Assembly: GCF_022429565.1 (NCBI RefSeq)
Contig: NZ_CP092487.1
Coordinates: forward strand, 460,001 to 524,000
DNA from: Lutibacter sp. A64
Lineage (GTDB): Bacteria > Bacteroidota > Bacteroidia > Flavobacteriales > Flavobacteriaceae
DNA: 64,000 nt
Direction of reading: 5' to 3'
This document shows, piece by piece, positions 1 through 8,735 of this stretch (positions within the stretch are counted from its first letter, which is position 1; the number at the start of each line of letters is the position of its first letter). The notes under the pieces were generated by a model, which saw only the letters and a program-made list of their open reading frames with translations, had not been told where the DNA came from and did no database searches. The translations under genes were made by a program, and so were the position numbers.

Positions 1-2
1 TT

Positions 3-320
3 TATAAAAAAGAAGAAGGAGAAGGAAAAGCAAAAGCTCAATTTCTAGACAGAGTAATTAGCCAAATAGAACATTATCAGAAGAGAATTGACAATTCAAA
101 AAATGAATTAACGGAGTTAGTAAAAGTAAGAGAAGCAGGCGAAGCTGATATTGAAATCGAAAATAGAATAATTTTTCTTGATGATTTTCTTGAAAAATCA
201 ATTGACGCGAGAAATTCAATTCCTAGCGAATTTAAGACATTATCTAACTCAACGAGATTAGATAATATTTTGAATAAAGTAGATACATTATTAAATAAGC
301 TAGGAGACAATGCCAAATAA
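3..320 (+). CDS. C-terminal part of a coiled-coil protein (5' end outside window)
   Basis: An open frame runs from the window edge to a TAA at 318-320, giving 105 residues with no start codon visible. The residues are strongly charged and helical (runs of K, E, D, with heptad-like I/L spacing), which suggests a coiled-coil C-terminus. The end overlaps the start of the HNH gene by 11 bp, so the two are translationally coupled and probably work together. In Septu-like defence pairs an ATPase gene precedes a small HNH gene in this way, but no ATPase motif lies in the visible part, so that identity is only a guess. Confidence 0.6.
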   Translation, partial: YKKEEGEGKAKAQFLDRVISQIEHYQKRIDNSKNELTELVKVREAGEADIEIENRIIFLDDFLEKSIDARNSIPSEFKTLSNSTRLDNILNKVDTLLNKLGDNAK

Positions 321-876
321 ATTTAGAAATATAAGCCCAAAAAGAACTTGTTCTAAAGTTTATAAAAGCTACAGAAGTTTTAAACCTTTTTTAGCAGATG
401 ATTTTAATAAAAGATGTGGTTATACTGATTGTCCAGATTTTTGGTTCGGAGGCAAAAATAACTTTCATATAGACCATTTTAAACCATTTTCTAAAAACCC
501 TAAATTAGCAACTGAATACTCGAATCTTGTATATTGTTGTTCTTATGTTAATATACTAAAATCTGATGATGAAGGTGATTATATCGACCCTTGTGATGTA
601 GATTTTAATGACCATTTTAAAAGAGGCAAAGGTGGCGAAATTTTGCCTAAAGACAGTTCCAAAGAAGCATTATATATGCATTCTAAACTTAATTTAGGCT
701 TATCTAGATATAGCCTAATTTGGAAATTAGACGAAATTTATGACAGGTTATTTAAACTCCAAAATGAAATAAAGAATCCTAAAAATAAAGATATAAAAAA
801 CGACCTAAGAATAATACATAGTGAACTAGCAGAAGAGTTTATTACTTATTTGAAATATCTAAAAGTAAACCAATAA
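310..876 (+). CDS. HNH endonuclease, defence-type
   Basis: The 188-residue protein has an HNH-nuclease layout: a first Cys pair (RCGYTDC), the metal-binding HIDHFKP motif, then NLVYCC and an N-x-x-KSD tail (VNILKSDD). HNH enzymes of this size cut DNA in restriction and in PtuB-like defence systems. It overlaps the upstream coiled-coil gene and lies 4 bp before an N6-adenine methyltransferase, so three genes form one operon. The motifs make nuclease function likely. Whether it is the restriction partner of the methyltransferase or the partner of the upstream protein cannot be told from the sequence. Confidence 0.75.
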   Translation: MPNKFRNISPKRTCSKVYKSYRSFKPFLADDFNKRCGYTDCPDFWFGGKNNFHIDHFKPFSKNPKLATEYSNLVYCCSYVNILKSDDEGDYIDPCDVDFNDHFKRGKGGEILPKDSSKEALYMHSKLNLGLSRYSLIWKLDEIYDRLFKLQNEIKNPKNKDIKNDLRIIHSELAEEFITYLKYLKVNQ

Positions 877-880
877 TTAA

Positions 881-2725
881 GTGAAACAACAAGTTTTTAA
901 ATATTTAAAATCCTATTCCACTACTCCAATTGATGTGGACAGGCTTATTGTGTCTGCTTTTTTAAAAATAAATAAAATTAATGTTCTTAAAAATTCATTT
1001 ATAAAATCATTGATAATAACTAATGAGAACATTGATGAATACAAAAAACTAAACAATTTTATTCTAGTTATAAATACTGAAATTCCAAAATTTGATTTAG
1101 AAGCATTGATTGAGTTATTTGAATTTGTGATTTCTCCATCAGACAGAATAATTAATGGAGCTATTTACACTCCAAAATACATAAGGGAATATATTACAAA
1201 TCGTGCTTTTTACACTTCAAAAAGTAATATTAATAACTTGAAAATTGCTGATATTTCTTGTGGTTGCGGAGGATTTCTTCTTACTGCTGCCAAAAAACTA
1301 AAAAAAATCACCAAGTTGTCATATAAATCAATATTTGAAAATAATATTTATGGCTTAGATATTCAAAATTATTCAACTACAAGAACAAAAATTCTTTTGT
1401 CTGTTTTGGCTCTTTCTGAGAAAGAAGATGAAGAATTCTCACCAAATCTATTTACTGATGATGCACTAACATTTAATTGGAAAAATCAATTAGAAGATTT
1501 TAATGGATTCGATATAATTTTAGGAAATCCTCCATATGTCTGTGCAAAAAATATGACCAGAGAAACAATTGATAAAATTCAAAAATTTGAAGTTAGTAAT
1601 TCTGGTAATGCCGATTTATATATCCCGTTTTTTCAATTAGGAATAGAAAACTTAAATGAGAATGGAGTTCTTGGTTTAATTACAATGAATACTTTTTACA
1701 AGAGTTTAAATGGTAGAAACCTTCGAGAGTACTTTAAAACTAAAAGTTTAAGTTTCAAAATTATTGACTTCGGTACAGAACAAGTTTTTAAGTCCAAAAA
1801 CACCTATACTTGTGTTTGTCTTATTGAAAATAAGACTAAAAACTATATCAAATATTACAAGGGAGAAAGTAAGTCTCTTCCAACTAGAGAAAAAGAATTT
1901 AATAAAATTCCATATTCAGGACTTGAATCAAAAAGTGGTTGGAATCTTAATGATTTTGAAACCATTTCTAAAATAGAATCAACAGGCATTCCATTTGGAA
2001 ACTTATTCAATACAAGACACGGAATAGCTACACTTAAGAATGACATATTCATATTTAATCCTGTAAGAGAAGATGAGGATTATTATTATCTTCAAAATGG
2101 AAGCTTATTTCAGATAGAGAAAGGGATTTGCAAAGATATTATCAATGCTAATAGATTAAGTCGAGCTGTTGAGTTAGAGAATTTAAAAGAAAAGGTGATA
2201 TTTCCATATGACAATAATACCAAACCAAATTTACTAGATGAAGATTATGTTAAGGAAACCTATCCAAAAGCTTATAATTATCTCGAACAGAAAAAGAAAA
2301 TTCTAGCTAGTCGAGATAAAGGAAAAGGAAAATATGAAAATTGGTTTGCTTTTGGAAGAACCCAGTCATTAGAAAAAGTTGAAAACAAATTGTTTTTCCC
2401 GAAAATGTCAGATAGAATTCCAAGTTTCGTAATGGAATCCGATGAAAATTTACTGTTTTACAATGGACAGGCTGTAATTGGACATACTGGTAGAGAAATG
2501 GTTTTTGCAAAAAAAATAATGGAATCAAAACTTTTCTGGTATTACATCAAAACTACCAGCAAACCTTATACTTCGGATTATTATTCATTTAATGGCAATT
2601 ATATTAAAAATTTTGGTGTTTGTGATTTAAATGAAACGGAATTAGAATTTGTTATCAATGAAAATGACAAAGCTGAATTGGATAAGTTTTTTGAAGAAAA
2701 ATATGATATTATTATTGCTAAATAA
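881..2725 (+). CDS. N6-adenine DNA methyltransferase, Eco57I/TaqI-like
   Basis: A protein of 614 residues starting with GTG. The SAM-binding motif I (ADISCGCGGF) lies near residue 120 and the catalytic NPPY motif at residues 216-219. The C-terminal half (about 350-600) looks like a TaqI-type target-recognition region. Enzymes of this kind methylate adenine in a specific DNA site. No PD-(D/E)XK nuclease domain is seen at the N-terminus, so unlike type IIG enzymes it does not appear to cut DNA itself. The HNH gene 4 bp upstream is the natural candidate for that role. The divergent Xre gene downstream may be its controller. Confidence 0.85.
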   Translation: MKQQVFKYLKSYSTTPIDVDRLIVSAFLKINKINVLKNSFIKSLIITNENIDEYKKLNNFILVINTEIPKFDLEALIELFEFVISPSDRIINGAIYTPKYIREYITNRAFYTSKSNINNLKIADISCGCGGFLLTAAKKLKKITKLSYKSIFENNIYGLDIQNYSTTRTKILLSVLALSEKEDEEFSPNLFTDDALTFNWKNQLEDFNGFDIILGNPPYVCAKNMTRETIDKIQKFEVSNSGNADLYIPFFQLGIENLNENGVLGLITMNTFYKSLNGRNLREYFKTKSLSFKIIDFGTEQVFKSKNTYTCVCLIENKTKNYIKYYKGESKSLPTREKEFNKIPYSGLESKSGWNLNDFETISKIESTGIPFGNLFNTRHGIATLKNDIFIFNPVREDEDYYYLQNGSLFQIEKGICKDIINANRLSRAVELENLKEKVIFPYDNNTKPNLLDEDYVKETYPKAYNYLEQKKKILASRDKGKGKYENWFAFGRTQSLEKVENKLFFPKMSDRIPSFVMESDENLLFYNGQAVIGHTGREMVFAKKIMESKLFWYYIKTTSKPYTSDYYSFNGNYIKNFGVCDLNETELEFVINENDKAELDKFFEEKYDIIIAK

Positions 2726-2782
2726 AAAAAGCTAATGCAAGTTCAAGCACATTTAAAGTTTGCTCGTGTTTCACAAATTTAA

Positions 2783-2804
2783 AAGAGTTTTCACGCCAAC
2801 TCTT
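2783..2804 (+). terminator. Weak hairpin after the methyltransferase gene
   Basis: Seven-bp perfect stem (AAGAGTT / AACTCTT) with an 8-nt loop. It is followed by CTTCTTCTG rather than a clean T-run, so termination would be partial at best. It lies between the convergent methyltransferase and Xre genes. Confidence 0.35.
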
Positions 2805-2914
2805 CTTCTGAACTAATTTATAACTTGAATGACAAGTTAATTTATTTATATCAGCTAAAAAAACGTTCATTTAAAATAAATAATTTCTATATAAGTTAAT
2901 CTATGTTTGGTTTC

Positions 2915-3196
2915 TCATTTTTTTGACTTCAATTCATTTATAAAAAAATATTTTTCTTCAAGAATTGGTTTGTCTGGCCAAAAATCTTTTGAAGAACATC
3001 CAAGCGCCATAGCAATAATGTTTAAATGGATAACGTTGTATTTAGCTTTTTTTGAAGGAGCCTCAATATCAGATATAAATGTAGTTCCTTTGCCAATGGC
3101 TAGAGATAAATCAACTTGGGTAAGTCCTTTCTTTTCTCTAGTTTCCCTTACCTTCATTATTATAAATCGTTCTATTTTATCAAGTGAATCATGCAT
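2915..3196 (-). CDS. Xre-family helix-turn-helix regulator
   Basis: A 93-residue protein whose middle part is a HTH_3 domain (VRETREKKGLTQVDLSLAIG, then a second helix with FISDIE), the Cro/C1 type of DNA-binding fold. Small Xre proteins next to restriction-modification genes often act as controller proteins that time methylase and nuclease expression. The gene is convergent with the methyltransferase. Its start could be the ATG at 3196 or the internal Met at residue 14, which lies just before the HTH domain. Its target is not visible. Confidence 0.8.
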   Translation of the reverse strand: MHDSLDKIERFIIMKVRETREKKGLTQVDLSLAIGKGTTFISDIEAPSKKAKYNVIHLNIIAMALGCSSKDFWPDKPILEEKYFFINELKSKK

Positions 3197-3289
3197 ATGA
3201 ACAAATTGAGTTAAAAAGCAAATAAAAAACTAAGGACTATAGTCCTGTATTTAAAATATTTTATTATATTAGCCTAAGAAATATTAATT

Positions 3290-3318
3290 TTGCAATTCTT
3301 CATATAGAAAATATTTGA
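3290..3318 (+). promoter_or_regulatory. Bacteroidota-type promoter for the structured RNA
   Basis: TTTG at 3290-3293, a 17-nt spacer, then AATATTTG at 3311-3318, a 7/8 match to the TANNTTTG minus-7 element of Bacteroidota. Transcription would start near 3325, just before the rod-shaped RNA structure. No ORF follows for 800 bp, which fits a non-coding transcript. Confidence 0.5.
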
Positions 3319-3324
3319 AGCTGT

Positions 3325-3515
3325 TGCTTTGAATCTCGTATCAGAAAATTGGCGTTTTTAAAACCACGAGACGATAAGTAAGATGCTCGCGACCTAGGCG
3401 TGGGCTCTCTTATTCGTGGTAAGGTATGCCAATACCTCTGATACAATAAGTTGAGTTCCATGTCTTTTTGTTTTATGAAGGCAACTACTTCGCTTTTATT
3501 CTTAGCATTGTTTAA
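3325..3515 (+). ncRNA. Rod-shaped structured RNA candidate, possibly 6S-like
   Basis: Nested inverted repeats fold the stretch into one long interrupted hairpin: 3339-3346 with 3437-3444 (GTATCAGA/TCTGATAC), 3349-3354 with 3428-3433, 3363-3369 with 3414-3420, 3374-3378 with 3409-3413, and 3385-3391 with 3399-3405 (two G-U pairs) around a 7-nt loop. A Bacteroidota promoter lies directly upstream. A long rod with internal bulges is the general shape of 6S RNA, which binds RNA polymerase, but I cannot recognise conserved 6S bases with certainty. The 3' end is uncertain: a weak GAAG/CTTC hairpin with a T-rich tail lies at about 3477-3500. Confidence 0.5.
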
Positions 3516-3680
3516 ATTGTTTTTATTTTTTGAATTACATGGTTTAAAAATTAATTAGCATGCAACAAGCATTTTGTACATCAAAACATTTAATAACCTA
3601 TAGGTATATGCATATACTTGAGGTTTCTGTGTTCGACATTCTTTTTATAAAAAAACCAAAGAACCCAATATAGGCACTTT

Positions 3681-3738
3681 GTTATGAGATTGACGTTATA
3701 CACAATTTCGGATTACGCAATCATTTTTATCTCATAAC
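3681..3738. repeat. Long hairpin with 10-bp perfect arms
   Basis: GTTATGAGAT at 3681-3690 is the exact reverse complement of ATCTCATAAC at 3729-3738. Inside, ATTGACG and CGCAAT pair with one bulged base, extending the stem. It could be a transcript-level structure in the long SusC leader, a separate small RNA, or the end of a degraded mobile element. Confidence 0.5.
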
Positions 3739-3826
3739 CACACGAATCTTCATTTTTAAATTGTATCCGAGCAAATCACGTTTTAAAAGCCTAATATATA
3801 GATGCTTTAAGGCAGTCTATTGTCTA

Positions 3827-3843
3827 ATCTGATTATATCAGAT
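3827..3843. repeat. 7-bp palindrome, possible operator
   Basis: ATCTGAT and ATCAGAT are separated by three bases. A short perfect dyad about 300 bp before a SusC gene could be a binding site for a dimeric regulator, but no regulator is paired with it here. Confidence 0.3.
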
Positions 3844-4146
3844 AGTACAAATACTAAATAATTAGTAGTAAAAATAGATTGTTAAAAGCTATTTCTAGAG
3901 TTAAACTAACAAACAAAATATGCCAATGAATACATAAAATTCATAAATACCACCAAACTAATATAGTTCAAAATCACAAACTAAATACCTGAACTACCTG
4001 CTATAAAAAACAGTTGTTTTTCATAGAAATTGAAACAGTCTTTTGCAGTATCAACTACTATAAAAAGGCTGCACAATCCGCTGTACGCTTAATTCAGCGA
4101 ATTAAAATACTAAAATGAATTGTTAAAAACAACAAAATAGTTACAA

Positions 4147-7100
4147 ATGAAAAATAGATTAATAAATAAACTAATACAAATAGTTGTATATCCCCTTATT
4201 TTTGGATGCTACTTATATTTTGGACCAATTCAGGCTCACAATAATAAGTTAGTTTCAAATTTACAACAACAATCCTTAAAAGTAAGTGGTACTGTAACCG
4301 ATGCAAATGGAGTGTTGTCTGGAGTCTCTATACTTATCAAAGGAAAGGCTATTGGTGTTAGCTCTCATTTTAATGGGAATTATACCATAGAGGTTGCTCC
4401 AAATGATACCTTAGTCTTTTCTTTTATGGGGTATAAAACAATAGAAATTCCCGTTGAAGGACGTACCGAAATCAATGTGCAATTACACGAAGATACTACA
4501 ACTTTACAGGAAGTACAAATAAATGCAGGTTATTATTCCGTAAAGGAAAGTGAGCGTACTGGGAGCATTGCAAAAATAAAAGCTACAGCTATAGAAAAAC
4601 AACCAGTAACCAATGTGTTAGCTAGCATGCAAGGGCGTATGGCAGGTGTAAATATTACACAAACAACTGGTGTACCTGGTGGAGGTTTTGAAGTTCAAAT
4701 TCGTGGACAAAATAGTTTAAGATTCGATGGAAACAGACCTTTGTATATTATTGATGGAGTTCCTTATGCTTCAGACCCAATAGGAACTGGAATCAATTCT
4801 CCAGTATTACCAACGCAACCTTCACCACTTAGTAGCATTAATCCGAGTCAAATAGAAAGTATAGAAGTATTAAAGGATGCAGATGCAACAGCCATTTACG
4901 GTTCTCGAGGTGCTAATGGAGTGGTATTGGTAACAACTAAAAAAGGAAAAGAAGGTGAAATGCGATTTTCAACGAAGTTTTCTCAAGGAGTTGGTAGGGT
5001 AACTCAATTTATGGAGCTATTAAAAACCCCAGAATACATTGCAATGCGAGAAGAAGCTTATGCAAATGATGGAGTTACAGAAATCCCTTATTCTGCTTAT
5101 GATATAAATGGCACTTGGGACAAAACCAGATATACCGATTGGCAAAAAGAGTTATTGGGAGGTACAGCATTAATTACGGATATTCAATCTTCAATTTCTG
5201 GAGGTTCAGCCCAAACACAATTTTTATTAAGTGGTAACTATAACAAGCAAACAACAGTTTTCCCAGGGGATTTTGGGTATAAAAAAGGCAATGTATTGCT
5301 AAATATAAACCATAAAACCAAAAATGAAAAGTTTACTTCTACAATATCTGTAAGCTATACCTCGCAAAAGAACAATCAGCCAAGAATGGATTTAATGAGA
5401 GAAGTGGTAAGTATTCCACCCAATGCTCCAGCATTGTACAATGAAGATGGTACGCTTAACTGGGAAAATAATACGTTTAACAACCCATTAAGAAATCTGG
5501 AAGGTTTATATGAAGTAAAATTCAATGATATGGTTGCCAATACCGTGCTGTCATATCAGTTTACCGATGATTGGCGATTAAGAGTAAGTGCTGGATATAC
5601 AAATCTTATTAATAAAGAAACAACTACTATTCCATCTACTGAATACAATCCTGCCTGGGGTTTAGGATCGGAATACTCAAGCCTTATTGCAAGTCAAGCA
5701 ACCCGAGAATCATGGATTGTTGAACCTCAATTAAATTGGAGTAAAACAATAGGAAATGGGAAGTTAACAGCCTTGCTAGGAAGTACATTTCAATCACAAA
5801 AAGGAGATCAATTAGTACAGTATGCATATGGATTTACAAGTAATAGTTTGATTTATAACCTTGCATCAGCTTCTGATGTGTATTTACTCACAAGTGAAGA
5901 ATCACAATATAAATACCAAGCCTTTTTTGGGCGATTGAATTACAATTGGAAGGAAAAATATATTGTGAATCTTACTGGAAGAAGAGATGGGTCTAGCCGA
6001 TTTGGTCCAGGCAAACAATTTGCCAACTTTTGGGCTGTAGGTGCAGCTTGGCTATTTTCAAAAGAAAAGGTTTTAGAAAATAGTAAAATCTTAAGTTTTG
6101 GAAAGTTAAGAGCAAGTTATGGAGTTACAGGAAGCGATCAAATTGGTGATTACCAATATTTAAACAACTATGTTTCTACAGGAGTAAATTACAATGGCGC
6201 TATTGGATTGCAGCCAGCAAGATTGTTCAATCCTGAATTCGGATGGGAAACAAATAAAAAAATGGAGCTTGCTTTAGAAACAGGGTTTTTCAAAGACCGT
6301 ATCTTTTTAACCGCAGCATGGTATAATAATCGCTCTTCAAATCAATTGTCAGGAATGCCACTGCCAGGAACTACAGGTTTTTCATCCTTACAATCCAATT
6401 TGGATGCAACTGTTCAAAATAGGGGAGTAGAACTCACTCTTCGGACAATAAATATTCAAAAAAATGAATTTAGCTGGATTAGTAATTTCAATAGCACATG
6501 GGCGCAAAACAAGCTTATAGAATACCCAGACCTTGAAAGTTCCACGTATGCAAATCAATACGTAATTGGACAACCTTTAAATATTCAAAAAGTGTATCAC
6601 TTTACAGGTGTAGACCCTCAAACAGGAGTCTATACTTTTAAAGACGTGAATGATGATGGAATGCTCACTGGAATTGAAGATAAAACAACCATCAAAGATT
6701 TTAATCCTAAATATTATGGTGGGTTGCAAAATCAACTAAAATACAAACAATGGCAACTAGATTTTTTGTTTCAATTTGTAAAGCAAATTAATTATAATGA
6801 AGCAATTTATTTTGGGCTTCCAGGTTCACAAGGGAATCAAACAGTTAATGTGTTAGATCATTGGCAAGAGCCAGGAGATAATGCCTCTTATCCAATTTTT
6901 ACTGACGGAAGCAACAGTGAAGCTGTAGCCGCATATTACAAGTATTTTGAAAGTGATGGGGCGATTAGTGATGCTTCTTATATACGTCTAAAGAATATTT
7001 CAATTTCTTATGAAGTACCACTAAAACAGTGGCAATGCAGATTCTTTTTGGAAGGTCAAAATGTACTAACCTTTACAAAATTTGAGGGTGCTGACCCAGA

Positions 7101-7167
7101 ATTCAAGTCAGCAGGATTTTTACCACCCCTACGTATTCTTTCTGCAGGTGTAAAATTTAGTTTTTAA
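4147..7167 (+). CDS. SusC/RagA-type TonB-dependent outer-membrane transporter
   Basis: A protein of 1006 residues with an N-terminal signal segment, a carboxypeptidase-regulatory-like beta-sandwich (VSGTVTDANGVLSGVSILIKG, about 45-125), the plug domain (LYIIDGVPY, IEVLKDADATAIYGSRGANG, about 130-270) and a C-terminal beta-barrel ending in KFSF. SusC proteins pull large ligands through the outer membrane using TonB energy, with SusD as the lid. The SusD gene follows after 18 bp and an S9 peptidase after that. This points to peptide uptake, as in RagAB, rather than glycan uptake. No glycoside hydrolase lies in this cluster. Confidence 0.93.
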   Translation: MKNRLINKLIQIVVYPLIFGCYLYFGPIQAHNNKLVSNLQQQSLKVSGTVTDANGVLSGVSILIKGKAIGVSSHFNGNYTIEVAPNDTLVFSFMGYKTIEIPVEGRTEINVQLHEDTTTLQEVQINAGYYSVKESERTGSIAKIKATAIEKQPVTNVLASMQGRMAGVNITQTTGVPGGGFEVQIRGQNSLRFDGNRPLYIIDGVPYASDPIGTGINSPVLPTQPSPLSSINPSQIESIEVLKDADATAIYGSRGANGVVLVTTKKGKEGEMRFSTKFSQGVGRVTQFMELLKTPEYIAMREEAYANDGVTEIPYSAYDINGTWDKTRYTDWQKELLGGTALITDIQSSISGGSAQTQFLLSGNYNKQTTVFPGDFGYKKGNVLLNINHKTKNEKFTSTISVSYTSQKNNQPRMDLMREVVSIPPNAPALYNEDGTLNWENNTFNNPLRNLEGLYEVKFNDMVANTVLSYQFTDDWRLRVSAGYTNLINKETTTIPSTEYNPAWGLGSEYSSLIASQATRESWIVEPQLNWSKTIGNGKLTALLGSTFQSQKGDQLVQYAYGFTSNSLIYNLASASDVYLLTSEESQYKYQAFFGRLNYNWKEKYIVNLTGRRDGSSRFGPGKQFANFWAVGAAWLFSKEKVLENSKILSFGKLRASYGVTGSDQIGDYQYLNNYVSTGVNYNGAIGLQPARLFNPEFGWETNKKMELALETGFFKDRIFLTAAWYNNRSSNQLSGMPLPGTTGFSSLQSNLDATVQNRGVELTLRTINIQKNEFSWISNFNSTWAQNKLIEYPDLESSTYANQYVIGQPLNIQKVYHFTGVDPQTGVYTFKDVNDDGMLTGIEDKTTIKDFNPKYYGGLQNQLKYKQWQLDFLFQFVKQINYNEAIYFGLPGSQGNQTVNVLDHWQEPGDNASYPIFTDGSNSEAVAAYYKYFESDGAISDASYIRLKNISISYEVPLKQWQCRFFLEGQNVLTFTKFEGADPEFKSAGFLPPLRILSAGVKFSF

Positions 7168-7185
7168 TTTAAAAAAGAAGAAACA

Positions 7186-8616
7186 ATGAAAAATAACAAT
7201 AAATATAGTCTTAATAAATTATATGATACTAAAGTCATTTGGAGATTAATCATATTGGGAATATTGATAGTAATTGCATTAATATCATTCTACTCATGTG
7301 ATGATTTTGTAGATGTAGAGTTGCCGAATTCTCAACTTACGGCTCAAGGAGTTTATGAAGAAAAGACAACCGCCAATGCGGCAATGACAGCTATTTATTC
7401 GAAAATTAGAGATGAAGGATTGTTGACAGGAGGCTCGACTGGCTTGTCTCATTTATTAGGAAATTATACTGATGAACTAGACTTTTATGGAAGTTCTCAA
7501 AATGAAACAACCGCATTTTATAACAATACTCTACTTGTATCAAACACCGATGTAAGGCAATTATGGAATAGCAGTTATAACCAAATTTATGCTGCCAATG
7601 CAGTTTTTGAAGGTGTAGAAAATTCGATTCATTTGCCAGTAAAGGATCGTAATCAATTAAAAGGAGAAGCTTTGTTTGTAAGAGCATTAATTCATTTATA
7701 CCTAGCAAATATATTTGGAGATGTTCCATACATCACTACTACTGATTATGTTAAAAATAAACAAGCTAAAAGAGCACCCTTAAACACTATATACGAACGT
7801 ATTAAGACTGATTTAGCAGATGCATTATTGCTTTTGCCTGAAGATGATATTTCCTATACGCGAGTGCGTCCTAATAAATATGCCTGTTATGCACTACTTG
7901 CAAGGGTAAATTTATATGCTGGATATTGGGAGGAGGCTGTCAATGAAGCATCTATAGTACTCAATAAAACAAGTACGTATGTTTTTGAACAAGACCTCGA
8001 TAAAGTTTTTCTAAAAGAGAGTACAGCAACAATTTGGCAATTGAGCCCAGCTTTTGACAGTGGGAATACATTGGAAAGTGAGACTTTTAATTTTACAGTA
8101 GGTCCACCACCTTTGTCTGCACTAAGTACACATTTTATAGATGCCTTTAATGCCGGTGATCAGAGAAAAACCCATTGGATAAAAACAGTTAGTGATGGTA
8201 CTACAAATTGGATGCATCCTTATAAATATAAATACTCTAATACAGGTTCATCTGTTGAGAATTCTATTGTGTTCCGTTTAGGAGAATTATATTTAATAAA
8301 GGCAGAAGTACTGGCACATTTAGGAGAGTTATCAAGTGCCAAAGAAGCCTTAAATCAAATAAGAAATAGAGCAGGGCTAAATAATACAACAGCACAAACA
8401 CAAGATGAACTTTTAGAAGCTATTTTACAAGAACGAAGATTTGAATTGTTTACGGAATTCGGACATCGATTTTTTGATTTAAAACGATTTGATAAGATTC
8501 AATCTGTTTTGTCTGAAGTTAAGCCAGGTTGGGATGCAAATGACATATTGTTCCCTATACCAGAAATAGAACTCAATCTAAATACAAATTTAACTCCCCA
8601 AAACCCAGGTTACTAA
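7186..8616 (+). CDS. SusD/RagB-type surface lipoprotein
   Basis: A protein of 476 residues with an N-terminal membrane segment ending in a lipoprotein Cys (ISFYSCDD, Cys38), followed by SusD-like TPR helices (GEALFVRALIHLYLANIFGDVPY near residue 165) and the C-terminal family pattern (ILQERRFELFTEFGHRFFDL, then FPIPEIELNLN). SusD proteins bind the substrate and close over the SusC barrel at the cell surface. The signal segment is longer than usual, so the Met at 7186 may lie upstream of the real start. It is in one operon with the SusC gene, and a terminator hairpin follows shortly after its end. Confidence 0.92.
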   Translation: MKNNNKYSLNKLYDTKVIWRLIILGILIVIALISFYSCDDFVDVELPNSQLTAQGVYEEKTTANAAMTAIYSKIRDEGLLTGGSTGLSHLLGNYTDELDFYGSSQNETTAFYNNTLLVSNTDVRQLWNSSYNQIYAANAVFEGVENSIHLPVKDRNQLKGEALFVRALIHLYLANIFGDVPYITTTDYVKNKQAKRAPLNTIYERIKTDLADALLLLPEDDISYTRVRPNKYACYALLARVNLYAGYWEEAVNEASIVLNKTSTYVFEQDLDKVFLKESTATIWQLSPAFDSGNTLESETFNFTVGPPPLSALSTHFIDAFNAGDQRKTHWIKTVSDGTTNWMHPYKYKYSNTGSSVENSIVFRLGELYLIKAEVLAHLGELSSAKEALNQIRNRAGLNNTTAQTQDELLEAILQERRFELFTEFGHRFFDLKRFDKIQSVLSEVKPGWDANDILFPIPEIELNLNTNLTPQNPGY

Positions 8617-8676
8617 TGAATTTCATAATAAACAACTGTAAAATTATTTGGATTAATTGTATGTTGTTTTTGTTAG

Positions 8677-8701
8677 CCTGCCCGGTATCAGGGCGGGTTT
8701 T
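8677..8701 (+). terminator. Terminator between SusD and peptidase genes
   Basis: A seven-bp GC-rich stem (CCTGCCC / GGGCGGG, one T-G pair) with a 7-nt loop, followed by TTTT. It lies 60 bp after the SusD stop and would reduce transcription into the peptidase gene. A GC hairpin is unlikely inside a signal-peptide reading frame, so it also argues against the upstream start at 8616 for the peptidase. Confidence 0.65.
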
Positions 8702-8735
8702 CAAAGCAAAACAAATTAAAATAACATGTAGAATT

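Larger units (their letters stand above)
3516..4146. other. Intergenic stretch with inverted repeats, no gene seen
   Basis: No convincing ORF, tRNA or known RNA is visible between the structured RNA and the SusC gene. The stretch is very AT-rich and holds a 58-nt hairpin (3681-3738), a short palindrome (3827-3843) and the self-complementary GTATATGCATATAC near 3604. It must also contain the SusC promoter, but no clear TTTG/TANNTTTG pair was found. Confidence 0.5.

Noticed and set aside
2907-3200. A 97-residue frame on the plus strand over the Xre gene
   Set aside because: It is the antisense shadow of the Xre gene, which has a clear HTH domain on the minus strand.
3290-3515. Firm 6S RNA call
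   Set aside because: Only the rod shape and promoter are seen; conserved 6S bases could not be confirmed without a covariance model.
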